This document shows positions 1 to 8,896 of a stretch of 64,000 bases of DNA, piece after piece (positions within the stretch are counted from its first letter, which is position 1; every line of letters begins with the position of its first letter). Origin of the DNA: Tessaracoccus sp. SD287 (GTDB taxonomy: Bacteria > Actinomycetota > Actinomycetes > Propionibacteriales > Propionibacteriaceae). Under the pieces are notes generated by a model. That model did no database searches. It saw nothing but the letters and a program-made list of their open reading frames with translations, and was not told the origin of the DNA. Location: NCBI RefSeq assembly GCF_017355265.1, contig NZ_JADIJQ010000002.1:1-64000 (forward strand). Direction: 5' to 3'. Both the position numbers and the translations under genes were made by a program.

Positions 1-929
1 AGCTGGCCCAGTTCGAGCGGCCCCGCCAGTTGGTCGTCCAGGTCGCACCCCGGTCGTTGGTCGTCGCGGCCGTGACCTCCGGGGAGTTCCTGGGCACGCT
101 GGTCGGCTTCGGCGTCTTCGCCCTCGTGCGCCAGCTGAGCGGCGGCGCCATCAACCTCGGCTTCGGACTGTTCCTGCTGCTGCCCCTGGGCGGCTACGTC
201 CTGAAGCGGGTGGTCAAGGAGTGGCGGTTCCGGGTCGAGACCGATGGCCAGGGGTTGCGCATCAGCCACGGCATGACCGACCTGTCGACCAGCAGCACCC
301 CGTTCGACCGGGTGCAGGGCTTCACCATCGAACAGGGCGTCCTGTGGCGGCGGTTCGGCTGGTGGCGGGTGCGGATGACCGTGCTCGGCAAGGGCGGCGC
401 CACCGACGACGACGACAGCGCCAATGACGTGGCCCTGGCGATCGGCAGCTGGGCCGAGGCGATGGCCGTCATCAACACGGTCTGGCCCGGGGTGAACCTG
501 CACGACATCCGGCTGAACCCGGTGCCCGAGCGCGCGGCCTGGTTCCTGTGGTGGGGACGCAGGAACGCAGGCTGGGCACTCACCGACCAGCTCGCCGTCA
601 ACCGTCGCGGCTGGTTGCGGCGCGAGTTCAACGTCATCGACCACGCCCGGGCCCAGTCGGTGCGCCTGCACCGCGGACCCCTGGATCGTCGACTCAACCT
701 GGCCTCGGTCAGCATCGATCTGGTCGACGGCCCCGTCGAGATGCACTTCGTCCATCTGGACCCGGCCGACGCCCGCCAGGTGCTGGAACAGCAGCCGGTC
801 CTTGCCCGGGCGGCCCGTGAGCGACGGGCCAGCACGGGGGTCACCCTCAGCACCCGCACGTCGCCACCCGCGGCCACCGGCGAGGATCCGGCCCCCTCCG
901 CCCTGCACGTCGACGCGCCTCTGTCCTAG
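1..929 (+). CDS. bacterial PH (DUF304/YdbT-like) membrane protein, 5' end outside window
   Basis: The frame is open from base 3, through codons LAQFERPRQLVVQ, with no convincing start, so the N-terminus lies upstream of the window. What remains is about 309 residues. A two-helix membrane hairpin comes first (around VAAVTSGEFLGTLVGFGVFALV and LFLLLPLGGYVLK). It is followed by a bPH2-type segment (RFRVETDGQGLRISHG...DRVQGFTIEQG) and a second PH-like segment (RGWLRREFNVIDHARAQSVRLHRGP). YdbT-family proteins carry two or three such modules; their role is poorly known, and membrane or export functions have been suggested. The stop codon TAG (927-929) is shared with the -10 element of the next gene. 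The fold-level call is fairly safe; the function is not known. Confidence 0.75.
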   Translation, partial: LAQFERPRQLVVQVAPRSLVVAAVTSGEFLGTLVGFGVFALVRQLSGGAINLGFGLFLLLPLGGYVLKRVVKEWRFRVETDGQGLRISHGMTDLSTSSTPFDRVQGFTIEQGVLWRRFGWWRVRMTVLGKGGATDDDDSANDVALAIGSWAEAMAVINTVWPGVNLHDIRLNPVPERAAWFLWWGRRNAGWALTDQLAVNRRGWLRREFNVIDHARAQSVRLHRGPLDRRLNLASVSIDLVDGPVEMHFVHLDPADARQVLEQQPVLARAARERRASTGVTLSTRTSPPAATGEDPAPSALHVDAPLS

Positions 930-939
930 GCTGTGCCCA
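927..939 (+). promoter_or_regulatory. leaderless -10 element of ppgK
   Basis: TAGGCT at 927-932 is followed by 6 nt and then the ATG at 939, placing the predicted transcript start on the start codon. The element overlaps the stop codon of the upstream gene. There is no Shine-Dalgarno sequence, and this agrees with ATG 939 rather than the in-frame GTG at 933. Confidence 0.6.
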
Positions 940-1787
940 TGACACATGTGCTGGGCATTGACGTGGGCGGTTCGGGCATCAAGGGCGCGCCCGTCGACCT
1001 GGAGGTCGGCGACTTCGCGGCCGCGCGGCTGCGCATCGACACCCCGTCCACCTCGACCCCGAAGAACGTGGCCAAGGTGGTGGCCGAGATCATCGACCAC
1101 TTCGGGGACACGATCGGCGACGGCCCCATCGGTCTGACGATTCCGGCGCCGGTCGTGCACGGCAAGGTGCCCTTCATCGCGAACCTCGACCAGCAGTGGG
1201 CCGGCCTGCAGGCCGACCAGTTCTTCGCCGACCAGCTCGGACGCCCGATCACCCTGGTCAACGACGCCGACGCCGCCGGTGTGGCCGAGGTCCACTACGG
1301 GGCAGCCAAGGGCGTCACCGGCCTGGTCATCCTGACCACGCTGGGCACCGGCATCGGCTCGGCGCTGATCCTGGACGGCAACCTGGTGCCCAATACCGAA
1401 CTCGGCCACCTCGAGATCGACGGCCACGACGCCGAGACCCAGGCCGCCAGCTCGATCAAGGATCGTCTGGGCCTCAGCTACAAGGACTGGGCAGTGCGAC
1501 TGCAGCGCTACTACGAGGTGGTCGAGATGCTGTTCTGGCCCGACCTGTTCGTCGTGGGCGGCGGGGTCAGCAAGGACCACGCGAAGTTCATGCCGAACCT
1601 GACGCTGAAGACGCCCATGGTCCCGGCCCAGCTGCGCAACAAGGCGGGCATCATCGGCGCCGCCTGGCTGGCCAATGATCGTCTGCAGCACCCGGACGCG
1701 GCGCCGCAGATCGTCACCAACTTCGCCTCCGTCGCCGGTGACGACCAGATCGTCGTCCCGAAGCAGGCCAAGGGCAAGAAGAAGTAG
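939..1787 (+). CDS. ppgK: polyphosphate glucokinase
   Basis: This cytoplasmic ROK-family kinase phosphorylates glucose using polyphosphate (often also ATP) and feeds glycolysis together with pgi at 7.0-8.7 kb. The 282-aa protein has the phosphate-binding loop LGIDVGGSGIKGAPVD at its N-terminus, the conserved NDADAAGVAE segment and the second loop LTTLGTGIGSALILDG. The ELGHLEIDG segment and the KDWAVRLQRYYE helix are characteristic of actinobacterial PPGKs. ATG 939 is chosen over GTG 933 because a -10 hexamer lies 6 nt before it (leaderless). The C-terminus is a short Lys-rich tail (KQAKGKKK). The gene converges on argS with only 3 bp between stop codons. Confidence 0.93.
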   Translation: MTHVLGIDVGGSGIKGAPVDLEVGDFAAARLRIDTPSTSTPKNVAKVVAEIIDHFGDTIGDGPIGLTIPAPVVHGKVPFIANLDQQWAGLQADQFFADQLGRPITLVNDADAAGVAEVHYGAAKGVTGLVILTTLGTGIGSALILDGNLVPNTELGHLEIDGHDAETQAASSIKDRLGLSYKDWAVRLQRYYEVVEMLFWPDLFVVGGGVSKDHAKFMPNLTLKTPMVPAQLRNKAGIIGAAWLANDRLQHPDAAPQIVTNFASVAGDDQIVVPKQAKGKKK

Positions 1788-1790
1788 CCC

Positions 1791-3446
1791 TCACATCCGG
1801 TCGGGGGCGTCGATGCCCAGCAGGTACAGGCCTCGGGCCAGCACCTGCTGGGTGACCCGGCACAGCGCCAGCCGTGACTCGCGCAGCTCGCCGGTGCTCT
1901 TCAGCACCGGGCACTGCTCGTAGAAGGTGGAGTAGGCGCCGGCCAACTCGTAGAGGTAGCCGCACAGCTTGTGGGGGGTCAGCGCCTGGCCGACCTCGGT
2001 GACGACCTCGCCGAAACGCGACAGCAGCAGTGCCAACTGCTGCTCGGCGGGCTCCTCGAGCACCGTGATCACTCGGCCCGGCAGGTCGTCGGCCTCGGCC
2101 TTGCGCAGGATCTGGCTGATCCGGGCGTGGGCGTACTGCAGGTAGGGGCCGGTGTCGCCGCTGGTCTGCACCATCCGTTCGGCGTCGAAGGTGTAGTCCT
2201 TCTGCAGTCCGTTCGACAGGTCCGCGTACTTGATGGCGGCCAGCGCGATGTTCGGTGCGGCCACCTCCTCGGCGGCGTCCAGCAGTGACGAGAGCGTGGC
2301 CGCCGACCCGTCCCGGGTCTTGAACGGCTTGCCGTCGGTGCCCAGCACCATGCCGTAGCCGACGTGCTGGGCCAGGACGTCCTCGGGCAGGAAGCCGGCC
2401 TTGCGGGCCGCGGCGAAGACCTGCGCAAAGTGGCCGCCCTGGCGCACGTCGGTGACGTAGATGATCCGGTCGGCATCCAACTGGCGCACCCGGCGGCGGA
2501 TGGCCGCCAGGTCGGTGGTGGCATAGCCGTAGCCGCCGTCGCTCTTGCGCACGATCAGGGGCGCCTCGAACCCATCGACGAAGACGCACAGGGCGCCGTC
2601 GTCGACCACGGCCACGCCCGAGGACTCCAGTTCGTCGACCAGCACTGGCAGGTCATCGTTGTAGGTCGACTCACCGGCCAGGTCGTCATCGGTCAGCAGC
2701 ACCCCGAGGCGGCGGTAGGCCTCGTTGAAGGCCGGCTTGCTGATCTCGACGAGCTGGCGCCAGATTGCCAATGACTCCTCGTCACCGCCCTGGAAGACCG
2801 CGACCCGGGCACGGGCGCGGGTGGCGAACTCCTCGTCGGCGCGGAAGCGGGCCGCGGCCCGCTTGTACAGGGCGTCGGCCTCGGCCAGGGTCAGCTGGCT
2901 GGCGTCAATGTCCTCGTCGCGAACCTGCTCGATCAGCATGCCGAACTGGGTGCCCCAGTCGCCGATGTGGTTCTGCGGAATGACGGTGTGTCCCAGCGCC
3001 GTCAGCACGCGATTGAAGCAGTCGCCGATGATGGTGGTGCGCAGGTGTCCCACGTGCATCTGCTTGGCGACGTTGGGCGCCGAGTAGTCGATGACCACCC
3101 GCTGCGACACCTCGGCCGCGACGATGCCGTCGTTGGCATCCTCGAGCAGGGCGGTGGCCGTCGCGGCCAGCACGCTGGCCTTGATCCGGAAGTTGATGAA
3201 GCCGGGACCGGCGATCTCCAGCGGTTCGCAGACGTCGTCCAGGTCCAGGCGCTCCACCAGGTCGGCGGCCACCTCCCGGGGCGGCTTGCCGACCGTCTTG
3301 GCCAGGCGCAGGGCCACGTTGGACTGGAAGTGGCCGAACTGCGGTTTGGTGGCCGGACGCATCTCGGGGTCGATGCCGGCCACCGCCTGTACGCGTTCGG
3401 TGAGCTGGGCCGGCAGCGAGGCTGCTGCGAGGGACTGCGAAGACAT
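1791..3446 (-). CDS. argS: arginyl-tRNA synthetase
   Basis: Class Ia aminoacyl-tRNA synthetase that charges tRNA-Arg in the cytosol; 551 aa, normal length. Visible domains are an N-terminal additional domain (GHFQSNVALRLAK, residues about 30-45), the Rossmann catalytic core with the HIGH variant HVGH in SAPNVAKQMHVGHLRTTIIG, and a C-terminal DALR anticodon domain ending YLLGIDAPDRM. Two in-frame upstream ATGs exist (3503, 3455). The start at 3446 is preferred because a GAAAGA-type ribosome site lies about 9 nt upstream of it but directly abuts the 3455 ATG. The gene is monocistronic and convergent with ppgK. Confidence 0.95.
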   Translation of the reverse strand: MSSQSLAAASLPAQLTERVQAVAGIDPEMRPATKPQFGHFQSNVALRLAKTVGKPPREVAADLVERLDLDDVCEPLEIAGPGFINFRIKASVLAATATALLEDANDGIVAAEVSQRVVIDYSAPNVAKQMHVGHLRTTIIGDCFNRVLTALGHTVIPQNHIGDWGTQFGMLIEQVRDEDIDASQLTLAEADALYKRAAARFRADEEFATRARARVAVFQGGDEESLAIWRQLVEISKPAFNEAYRRLGVLLTDDDLAGESTYNDDLPVLVDELESSGVAVVDDGALCVFVDGFEAPLIVRKSDGGYGYATTDLAAIRRRVRQLDADRIIYVTDVRQGGHFAQVFAAARKAGFLPEDVLAQHVGYGMVLGTDGKPFKTRDGSAATLSSLLDAAEEVAAPNIALAAIKYADLSNGLQKDYTFDAERMVQTSGDTGPYLQYAHARISQILRKAEADDLPGRVITVLEEPAEQQLALLLSRFGEVVTEVGQALTPHKLCGYLYELAGAYSTFYEQCPVLKSTGELRESRLALCRVTQQVLARGLYLLGIDAPDRM

Positions 3447-3565
3447 GGTGCCCATTCTTTCATGGCCGCACGGTGGGCCCAGCACGCGCGTTTCGGCCAT
3501 CACTGGGGCCTGCGGGGCCGATGGTGACTAGGCTTGGCGGCGGTTCCCACGATGAAAGGCACCCC

Positions 3566-4396
3566 ATGACTGTTCCTACCGTCACGCTCAATGATGGCGT
3601 CCAGATTCCCCAGCTCGGCTACGGCGTCTGGCGGGTCAAGAACGACGAGGTCGTCGCGCCCGTCCTGACCGCCCTCGAGGTCGGCTACCGCCACATCGAC
3701 ACCGCCGCCGTCTACGGCAACGAGGAGGGCGTCGGTCGCGCCCTGGCCGAGTCCGGTGTTGCCCGCGACGAGGTCTTCCTGACCTCGAAGCTCTGGAACG
3801 ACGCACACCTCAAGGACGCTGCCCGCCGCGGCATCGAGGACACCCTGACCAAGCTGGGTGTCGACCACCTCGACCTGTACCTGATCCACTGGCCGGCCAC
3901 CGTCAAGTACGGCGAATCCTTCATCGAGGCCTGGGACTCGTTGCAGCAGTTCAAGGCCGAGGGCCTGACCCGCAGCATCGGCGTCTCGAACTTCAACCCC
4001 GACCACCTGGACCGGTTGGACGGCTCCAAGCCGAGCCTGAACCAGATCGAGTGCCACCCGTCGTTCAACCGGGACGAACTGCGCGCCGAGTTGGGGCGCC
4101 GCGGCATCCACGTCGAGGCCTGGAGCCCGCTGGGCAACCAGCGCGACCCCCGCGACCTGGAACTGCCCCAGGTCCGTCAGGTGGCTGAGGAGACCGGGCT
4201 GAGCCCGGCCCAGGTGATCATCCGTTGGCACCTGCAGATCGGCAACATCGTCATCCCCAAGTCGGTGACCCCCAGCCGCATCGCCGAGAACTTCGACGTC
4301 TTCGCCAGCTCGTTGAGCGAGACCCAGGTCAGCCTGCTCAGCGGGCTGGACCAAGGCAACCGTCAGGGCGGCGACCCGGCCACCGCCGACTTCTGA
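3566..4396 (+). CDS. aldo/keto reductase (2,5-diketo-D-gluconate reductase-like)
   Basis: NADPH-dependent cytosolic oxidoreductase of the AKR superfamily, 276 aa, a typical length for AKR5-like enzymes. The catalytic tetrad is visible: Asp and Tyr in HIDTAAVYGNEEGVG, Lys in FLTSKLWN and His in YLIHWP. The C-terminal IPKSVTPSRIAENFDVF segment is the NADPH-binding motif. The true substrate cannot be read from the sequence. Start ATG 3566 follows GAAAGG (3554-3559). A TAGGCT-like -10 about 30 nt further upstream suggests a short leader, in contrast to the leaderless neighbours. It converges on the NIPSNAP-like gene. Confidence 0.9.
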   Translation: MTVPTVTLNDGVQIPQLGYGVWRVKNDEVVAPVLTALEVGYRHIDTAAVYGNEEGVGRALAESGVARDEVFLTSKLWNDAHLKDAARRGIEDTLTKLGVDHLDLYLIHWPATVKYGESFIEAWDSLQQFKAEGLTRSIGVSNFNPDHLDRLDGSKPSLNQIECHPSFNRDELRAELGRRGIHVEAWSPLGNQRDPRDLELPQVRQVAEETGLSPAQVIIRWHLQIGNIVIPKSVTPSRIAENFDVFASSLSETQVSLLSGLDQGNRQGGDPATADF

Positions 4397-4404
4397 CACC
4401 CGTC

Positions 4405-4440
4405 TGCACCCGGTTCAGATCACCATCCGGGCCGGGTGCA
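4405..4440. terminator. hairpin between convergent genes
   Basis: TGCACCCGG (4405-4413) pairs perfectly with CCGGGTGCA (4432-4440) around an 18-nt loop. It sits between the AKR stop and the opposing gene and includes the latter's stop codon. There is no T-run, so this is a candidate bidirectional terminator only. Confidence 0.45.
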
Positions 4441-5053
4441 GGCTGTAGTCGGCCATGTAGTCGAAGACCCTGCGCAGTTCCCTGCGTTCCGGGTCGGTGT
4501 AGTAGGAGCGTTGGCCTGCGGGGAACTCCTCCCACGTGCCCCGGAAGTCAATGGCCCAGGTGAACGTCCTGGTCTCTCGATCGATGACGGCGAACAGGCA
4601 GCGGAATCCGTGGCGTTCGCGCAGCGGGACGATGCGGCGCCACAGCGTGAGGAACTCGTCGAGGTCACCGACGATGGTGTAGCGCCGGACGATGGCGATG
4701 CGTCCGTCCTTGCCCTCCAGTTCGCCGTGGGAGGCGTGGGTCATCGCCTCCAGCTCGACGGGCCGCACGTCGAGGTTCTTGAACACGTGCGGGGCCATCG
4801 CCTGCTCCACCTTGGCGGCGCGGGGGTCGTCCATCAACTTCTTCTCGGCGGCGACGGGGTCGGGGTGGGAGTAGATCCAGGTGACCTTGGGCTCGGCGTC
4901 GGTCTCGACGAAGACGCGGTGGGTGACGAAGCCGTGGCTTTTGCGCAGGCCGACAGCCTGGATGAACTGGTCGTGCCACTGCTCGAGGTGTCGAGGTCGC
5001 ACGGTGAAACGATGCAACGTGGTCTGACCCACGGGCGTGATGGGGGTCGGCAT
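4415..5053 (-). CDS. NIPSNAP-like (dimeric alpha/beta barrel) protein
   Basis: A 212-aa protein made of two similar halves. One begins [20 protein letters not shown] and the other [20 protein letters not shown]; each gives a strand followed by a helix containing a W, as in NIPSNAP/ABM-type ferredoxin-like folds. A role cannot be assigned; bacterial members are mostly uncharacterised. The ATG at 5053 is preceded by TAGCGT (5060-5065 on the complement) with a 6-nt gap and no ribosome site, so the mRNA is probably leaderless. It is divergent from ugd (95 bp between starts). Confidence 0.6.
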   Translation of the reverse strand: MPTPITPVGQTTLHRFTVRPRHLEQWHDQFIQAVGLRKSHGFVTHRVFVETDAEPKVTWIYSHPDPVAAEKKLMDDPRAAKVEQAMAPHVFKNLDVRPVELEAMTHASHGELEGKDGRIAIVRRYTIVGDLDEFLTLWRRIVPLRERHGFRCLFAVIDRETRTFTWAIDFRGTWEEFPAGQRSYYTDPERRELRRVFDYMADYSLHPARMVI

Positions 5054-5148
5054 GTCCCCACGCTAGTCCTGGCAGGAGGTGTTCGCTGGGACTGGCGCCG
5101 TTCGTCCACCCCGCCGGGCGGTCTGCTGGGGGCCGCTACCCTGAACCC

Positions 5149-6315
5149 ATGAAGATCGCCGTCGCAGGACTGGGCTACGTGGGCCTGGCCAATGCCGTCA
5201 TCCTGGCCCAGCACCATGAAGTGCATGCCGTCGACATCAACGCCGAACGGGTGGCGCTGGTCAACCGGCGCCGGGCCCCCATCGTCGATCGCGAACTCGA
5301 GGACTACCTGGCCACCCGCGACCTCGATCTCAGGGCCACCACCGACGGGGAGCAGGGTTACGCGGGGGCCGAGTACGTCCTGATCGCAACCCCCACCAAC
5401 TACGATGAGCAGCGCGACTTCTTCGACACCTCCAGCGTCGACGCGGTGATCGCGGCCGTCGACCGGATCGCGCCGGAGTCCACCATCGTGATCAAGTCGA
5501 CCGTCCCGGTGGGCTACACCGAGAGCGTCCGCGCCCAGTACCCCCACCTGGACATCCTGTTCTCGCCGGAGTTCCTGCGCGAGGGCAAGGCCCTGTACGA
5601 CAACCTGCATCCCTCACGCATCATCGTGGGCGGCTCCGGCCCCCGGGCCGAGCGCTTCGCCGAACTGCTGCGCGCCGGGTCGTTGGACGATGACACCCCG
5701 GTGTTGTTCACCGGGTCGACCGAGGCGGAGGCGATCAAGCTGTTCGCCAACACCTACCTGGCGATGCGCGTGGCCTACTTCAACGAACTCGACACCTACG
5801 GCGCCTCGCGCGGGCTCAACACCCGCCAGATCATCGACGGCGTCGGGTTGGACCCCCGCATCGGTGGCCACTACAACAACCCGTCCTTCGGCTACGGCGG
5901 CTACTGCCTGCCCAAGGACACCCGGCAGTTGCTGGCCAACTACGACCAGGTGCCCCAGACCCTGATTCGGGCGATCGTGGACTCCAACACCACCCGCAAG
6001 GACTTCATCGCCACCGACGTGCTGTCCCGCCGCCCCGAGGTCGTCGGCGTCTACCGGCTGACGATGAAGGCCGGATCAGACAACTTCCGGTCCTCGTCGG
6101 TGCAGGGGATCATGAAGCGGATCAAGGCCAAGGGCATCCCGGTGATCATCTATGAACCCACGCTCACCGACGAGGAGTTCTTCCACTCCGAGGTCATCGC
6201 CGACCTGGACGAGTTCAAGGCACGAGCCGACGTGATCATTGCCAACCGTCCCGCCGAGGAACTGCGCGACGTCGCCGACAAGGTCTACACGCGCGACCTG
6301 TTCGGCAGCGACTGA
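5149..6315 (+). CDS. ugd: UDP-glucose 6-dehydrogenase
   Basis: Oxidises UDP-glucose to UDP-glucuronate with two NAD+, supplying precursors for surface polysaccharide. The 388-aa protein has an N-terminal Rossmann motif ([18 protein letters not shown]), the KSTVPVG and [20 protein letters not shown] segments, and the active-site Cys in [11 protein letters not shown]. The C-terminal half ([10 protein letters not shown]...[11 protein letters not shown]) is strikingly like the 388-aa E. coli/Streptococcus type of Ugd rather than the roughly 440-aa actinobacterial type. The -10 TACCCT (5137-5142) ends 6 nt before the ATG, giving a leaderless transcript. It stands alone, far from the rhamnose genes at 38-43 kb. 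Confidence 0.95.
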   Translation: MKIAVAGLGYVGLANAVILAQHHEVHAVDINAERVALVNRRRAPIVDRELEDYLATRDLDLRATTDGEQGYAGAEYVLIATPTNYDEQRDFFDTSSVDAVIAAVDRIAPESTIVIKSTVPVGYTESVRAQYPHLDILFSPEFLREGKALYDNLHPSRIIVGGSGPRAERFAELLRAGSLDDDTPVLFTGSTEAEAIKLFANTYLAMRVAYFNELDTYGASRGLNTRQIIDGVGLDPRIGGHYNNPSFGYGGYCLPKDTRQLLANYDQVPQTLIRAIVDSNTTRKDFIATDVLSRRPEVVGVYRLTMKAGSDNFRSSSVQGIMKRIKAKGIPVIIYEPTLTDEEFFHSEVIADLDEFKARADVIIANRPAEELRDVADKVYTRDLFGSD

Positions 6316-6317
6316 GC

Positions 6318-6974
6318 TCAGCGTCCGGCCAGGGCGACCTGGACGGCGTCGCTGGGCTGTCCCAGCACCGGAGTGCGGCCCCGGGTGAAGTCCCAGGCCG
6401 TCTTCAGGTTGGCACCCATCTCGCGCAGGGTGCCGTAGCGCCAGGTGCCGGTGCCGGTGCCGACGCTGACGTCACCGACGCCCTGGCTGTCGATGCCGGC
6501 CAACTGGCAGGTCGCCACCGATCGGTTCAGGTGGTAGCGCTGGGTGACCACGATGGCCGCGTCGACCCCGAAGACCTGCTTGGCGCGCACGCAGGAGCTG
6601 TAGGTGTCCGACCCGAGCGGGTCGAGGACCAGGTGTTCGGCGGGGATGCCGCGCTGGTTGACCAGGTAGCGGCTCATCGCCTCGGGTTCGTTGTAGTGGT
6701 CGGCCGAGCCGCCCGACAGCAGCAGCACCTTCGTCTTGCCGGCCTCGTACAGGTCGGCGGCCAGGTCCAGGCGCCCCTTGAGGTAGCCCGAGGGTTCACC
6801 GGAGGGACGCACCGCGGCTCCCAGGACAAGAGTGACCTCCCGCGGCTCCACCTCGGCGACCGTCGCGTGGGTATCGCCGCGGGCCAGCGCCCACACCAGA
6901 CCGGTCGGCGCGAGCGCAGTGCCCACGGCGAGCGCCGCCAGCATCAGGAGGGCGTTGCGAATCCGTCGGGCCAT
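6318..6974 (-). CDS. SanA/YdcF-like DUF218 membrane-anchored protein
   Basis: 218 aa. An N-terminal signal anchor (ALLMLAALAVGTALAPTGLVWAL) is followed by a DUF218 domain: VTLVLGAAVRPSGEPSGYLKGRLDLA, LLLSGGSADHYNEPEAM and AIVVTQRYHLNRSVATC. E. coli SanA members affect envelope barrier function (vancomycin sensitivity); the biochemical activity is unsettled. The active part should face the outside. Its stop lies 2 bp from that of ugd (convergent). A CATACT hexamer 6 nt upstream of the ATG is a weak leaderless -10. Confidence 0.8.
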   Translation of the reverse strand: MARRIRNALLMLAALAVGTALAPTGLVWALARGDTHATVAEVEPREVTLVLGAAVRPSGEPSGYLKGRLDLAADLYEAGKTKVLLLSGGSADHYNEPEAMSRYLVNQRGIPAEHLVLDPLGSDTYSSCVRAKQVFGVDAAIVVTQRYHLNRSVATCQLAGIDSQGVGDVSVGTGTGTWRYGTLREMGANLKTAWDFTRGRTPVLGQPSDAVQVALAGR

Positions 6975-7014
6975 GGCCCCAGTATGGCCCGACGCGGCAA
7001 GGCTGCCCTACCGC

Positions 7015-8691
7015 TCACACGCGATGGTCGCGGTAGTAGCGCACCAACTGCTGGGTCGAGGAGTCCTGCCGGGCGAGCACGGCCTGGTCACCCTGGACGG
7101 CCGGGGCAATCTCCAGGGCAAGCTTCTTGCCGAGTTCGACGCCCCACTGGTCGAAGGAGTCGATGCCCCAGACGACGCCCTGGACGAAGGTGATGTGCTC
7201 GTAGAGCGCGATCAGCTGGCCGAGGACCGCGGGGGTCAGCGCCGGCGCCATGATCGAGGTGGTGGGCCGGTTGCCCTCGAAGACCCGGGCCGCCACGATC
7301 GCCTCGTCGGTGGTGCCGTCGGCGCGCACCTCGTCGGCGGTCTTGCCGAACGCCAGCGCGGCGGTCTGGGCGAAGAAGTTCGACAGGAACAGTTCGTGGA
7401 CGTCGGTCTCGCCGTCGCGCAGCGGGTGCGCGGGGGTCGCGAAGGCGATGAAGTCGGCCGGGATCAGACGGGTGCCCTGGTGGATCAGCTGGTAGAAGGC
7501 GTGCTGGCCGTTGGTGCCGGGCTCACCCCAGAAGATCTCACCGGTGTCGCTGGTGACCGGGGTGCCGTCGGCGCGGGTCGACTTGCCATTGGACTCCATC
7601 GTCAACTGCTGCAGGTAGGCGGCGAAGCGGTGCAGGTACTGGGCGTAGGGCAGCACCGCGTGGCTGTGCGCGTCGTGGAAGTTGACGTACCAGATGTTCA
7701 GCAGACCCATCAATGCCGGCAGGTTCTCACCGAGCGGGGCAGTGCGGAAGTGCTCGTCCATGGCGTGGAAGCCCTCGAGCAGTTCCTGGAAGTTCTCGGG
7801 CCCGATGGCGATGGCGACGGCGGTGCCGACGGCCGAGTCGACCGAGTAGCGTCCCCCGACCCAGTCCCAGAAGCCGAAGGCGTTCTGCGGATCGATGCCG
7901 AAGTCGGCGACCTTGTCCAGGGCGGTCGAGACCGCGACGAAGTGGGCGGCCACGGCCTCTGCACGCTTCGCCTCGGAGTCATCGATGGCACCACCGTGGC
8001 CCAAGGTGTCCAACAGCCAACTGCGGGCCAGCCGGGCGTTGGTCAGCGTCTCGAGGGTGGTGAACGTCTTGGACGCCACGATGAACAGGGTGGTCTCCGG
8101 GTCGAGGTCGCCGACCTTCTCGGCCAGGTCATTGGGGTCGATGTTCGACACGAAGCGGCATTCCAGGGCGTCGGTCTTGTAGGGCAACAGCGCCTCGTAG
8201 ACCATGACCGGGCCGAGGTCGGAGCCGCCGATGCCAATGTTGACGACGTGGGTGATCGGCTTGCCGGTGACCCCGGTCCAGGCGCCGGAGCGGACCTTGT
8301 CGGCAAAGGCGTAGACCTTGTCGAGGGTGGCGTGCACCTCGGCGACGACGTCGGTCCCGTCGACGACCAACGGCTTGTCCCGGGGCAGCCGCAGTGCGGT
8401 GTGCAGCACCGAGCGGTTCTCGGTGACGTTGATCCTCTCGCCGCGGTACATGGCGTCGCGGCGTTCGGCCAGCCCGACCTGGTCGGCCAGCGCGACCAGG
8501 GCGTCGCGCACCTCGTCGGTGATCCAGTTCTTGGACAGGTCGGCATACAGGTCACCGGCGGTGATCGAGTAGCGCGCGGCACGCCCGGGATCGTCGGCGA
8601 ACCAGCCGCGCAGGTCTGGCTGCAGCTTGTCGGCGAGGGTGGTCAGCGTCGACCAGGCGGCAGTGGACGTGGCATCAACCGGATTCGTCAT
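7015..8691 (-). CDS. pgi: glucose-6-phosphate isomerase
   Basis: Interconverts glucose 6-phosphate and fructose 6-phosphate in the cytosol. At 558 aa it is the long form common in actinobacteria and proteobacteria. Family signatures are visible: [36 protein letters not shown] (sugar-phosphate loop), [18 protein letters not shown] and the C-terminal [14 protein letters not shown] signature. The ATG at 8691 is preceded by TAGGGT (8698-8703, complement) with a 6-nt gap and no ribosome site, so the mRNA is probably leaderless. Confidence 0.97.
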   Translation of the reverse strand: MTNPVDATSTAAWSTLTTLADKLQPDLRGWFADDPGRAARYSITAGDLYADLSKNWITDEVRDALVALADQVGLAERRDAMYRGERINVTENRSVLHTALRLPRDKPLVVDGTDVVAEVHATLDKVYAFADKVRSGAWTGVTGKPITHVVNIGIGGSDLGPVMVYEALLPYKTDALECRFVSNIDPNDLAEKVGDLDPETTLFIVASKTFTTLETLTNARLARSWLLDTLGHGGAIDDSEAKRAEAVAAHFVAVSTALDKVADFGIDPQNAFGFWDWVGGRYSVDSAVGTAVAIAIGPENFQELLEGFHAMDEHFRTAPLGENLPALMGLLNIWYVNFHDAHSHAVLPYAQYLHRFAAYLQQLTMESNGKSTRADGTPVTSDTGEIFWGEPGTNGQHAFYQLIHQGTRLIPADFIAFATPAHPLRDGETDVHELFLSNFFAQTAALAFGKTADEVRADGTTDEAIVAARVFEGNRPTTSIMAPALTPAVLGQLIALYEHITFVQGVVWGIDSFDQWGVELGKKLALEIAPAVQGDQAVLARQDSSTQQLVRYYRDHRV

Positions 8692-8833
8692 GTCCTCACC
8701 CTAGTGAAGGGGCCGACGTTTCGGGAGCGATGGACTCCTCACCCCTGACCACCCAGTGCAGGTCAGGACCCGTGACACCGGGGCAATCCCTGGTGGGGCG
8801 ACCAGTGATTCAGGTTCGAGGGGACATGACGAC

Positions 8834-8857
8834 GGGGCGGCCCGTGAGGACCGCCCC
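8834..8857 (-). terminator. GC-rich hairpin after the SH3b gene
   Basis: GGGGCGG (8834-8840) pairs with CCGCCCC (8851-8857) around a 10-nt loop, about 40 bp beyond the stop of the SH3b gene and upstream of pgi on the same strand. There is no T-run. Apart from this and the pgi -10, the 205-bp gap holds nothing else I recognise. Confidence 0.4.
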
Positions 8858-8896
8858 TCCTGATCGAGGATGCGCCAGCTCAGCGCACGGGCCAAC

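Noticed and set aside
6832-8748. 638-aa open frame on the + strand opposite pgi
   Set aside because: Shadow of pgi; Gly/Val/Asp-rich translation without motifs, produced by high third-position GC.
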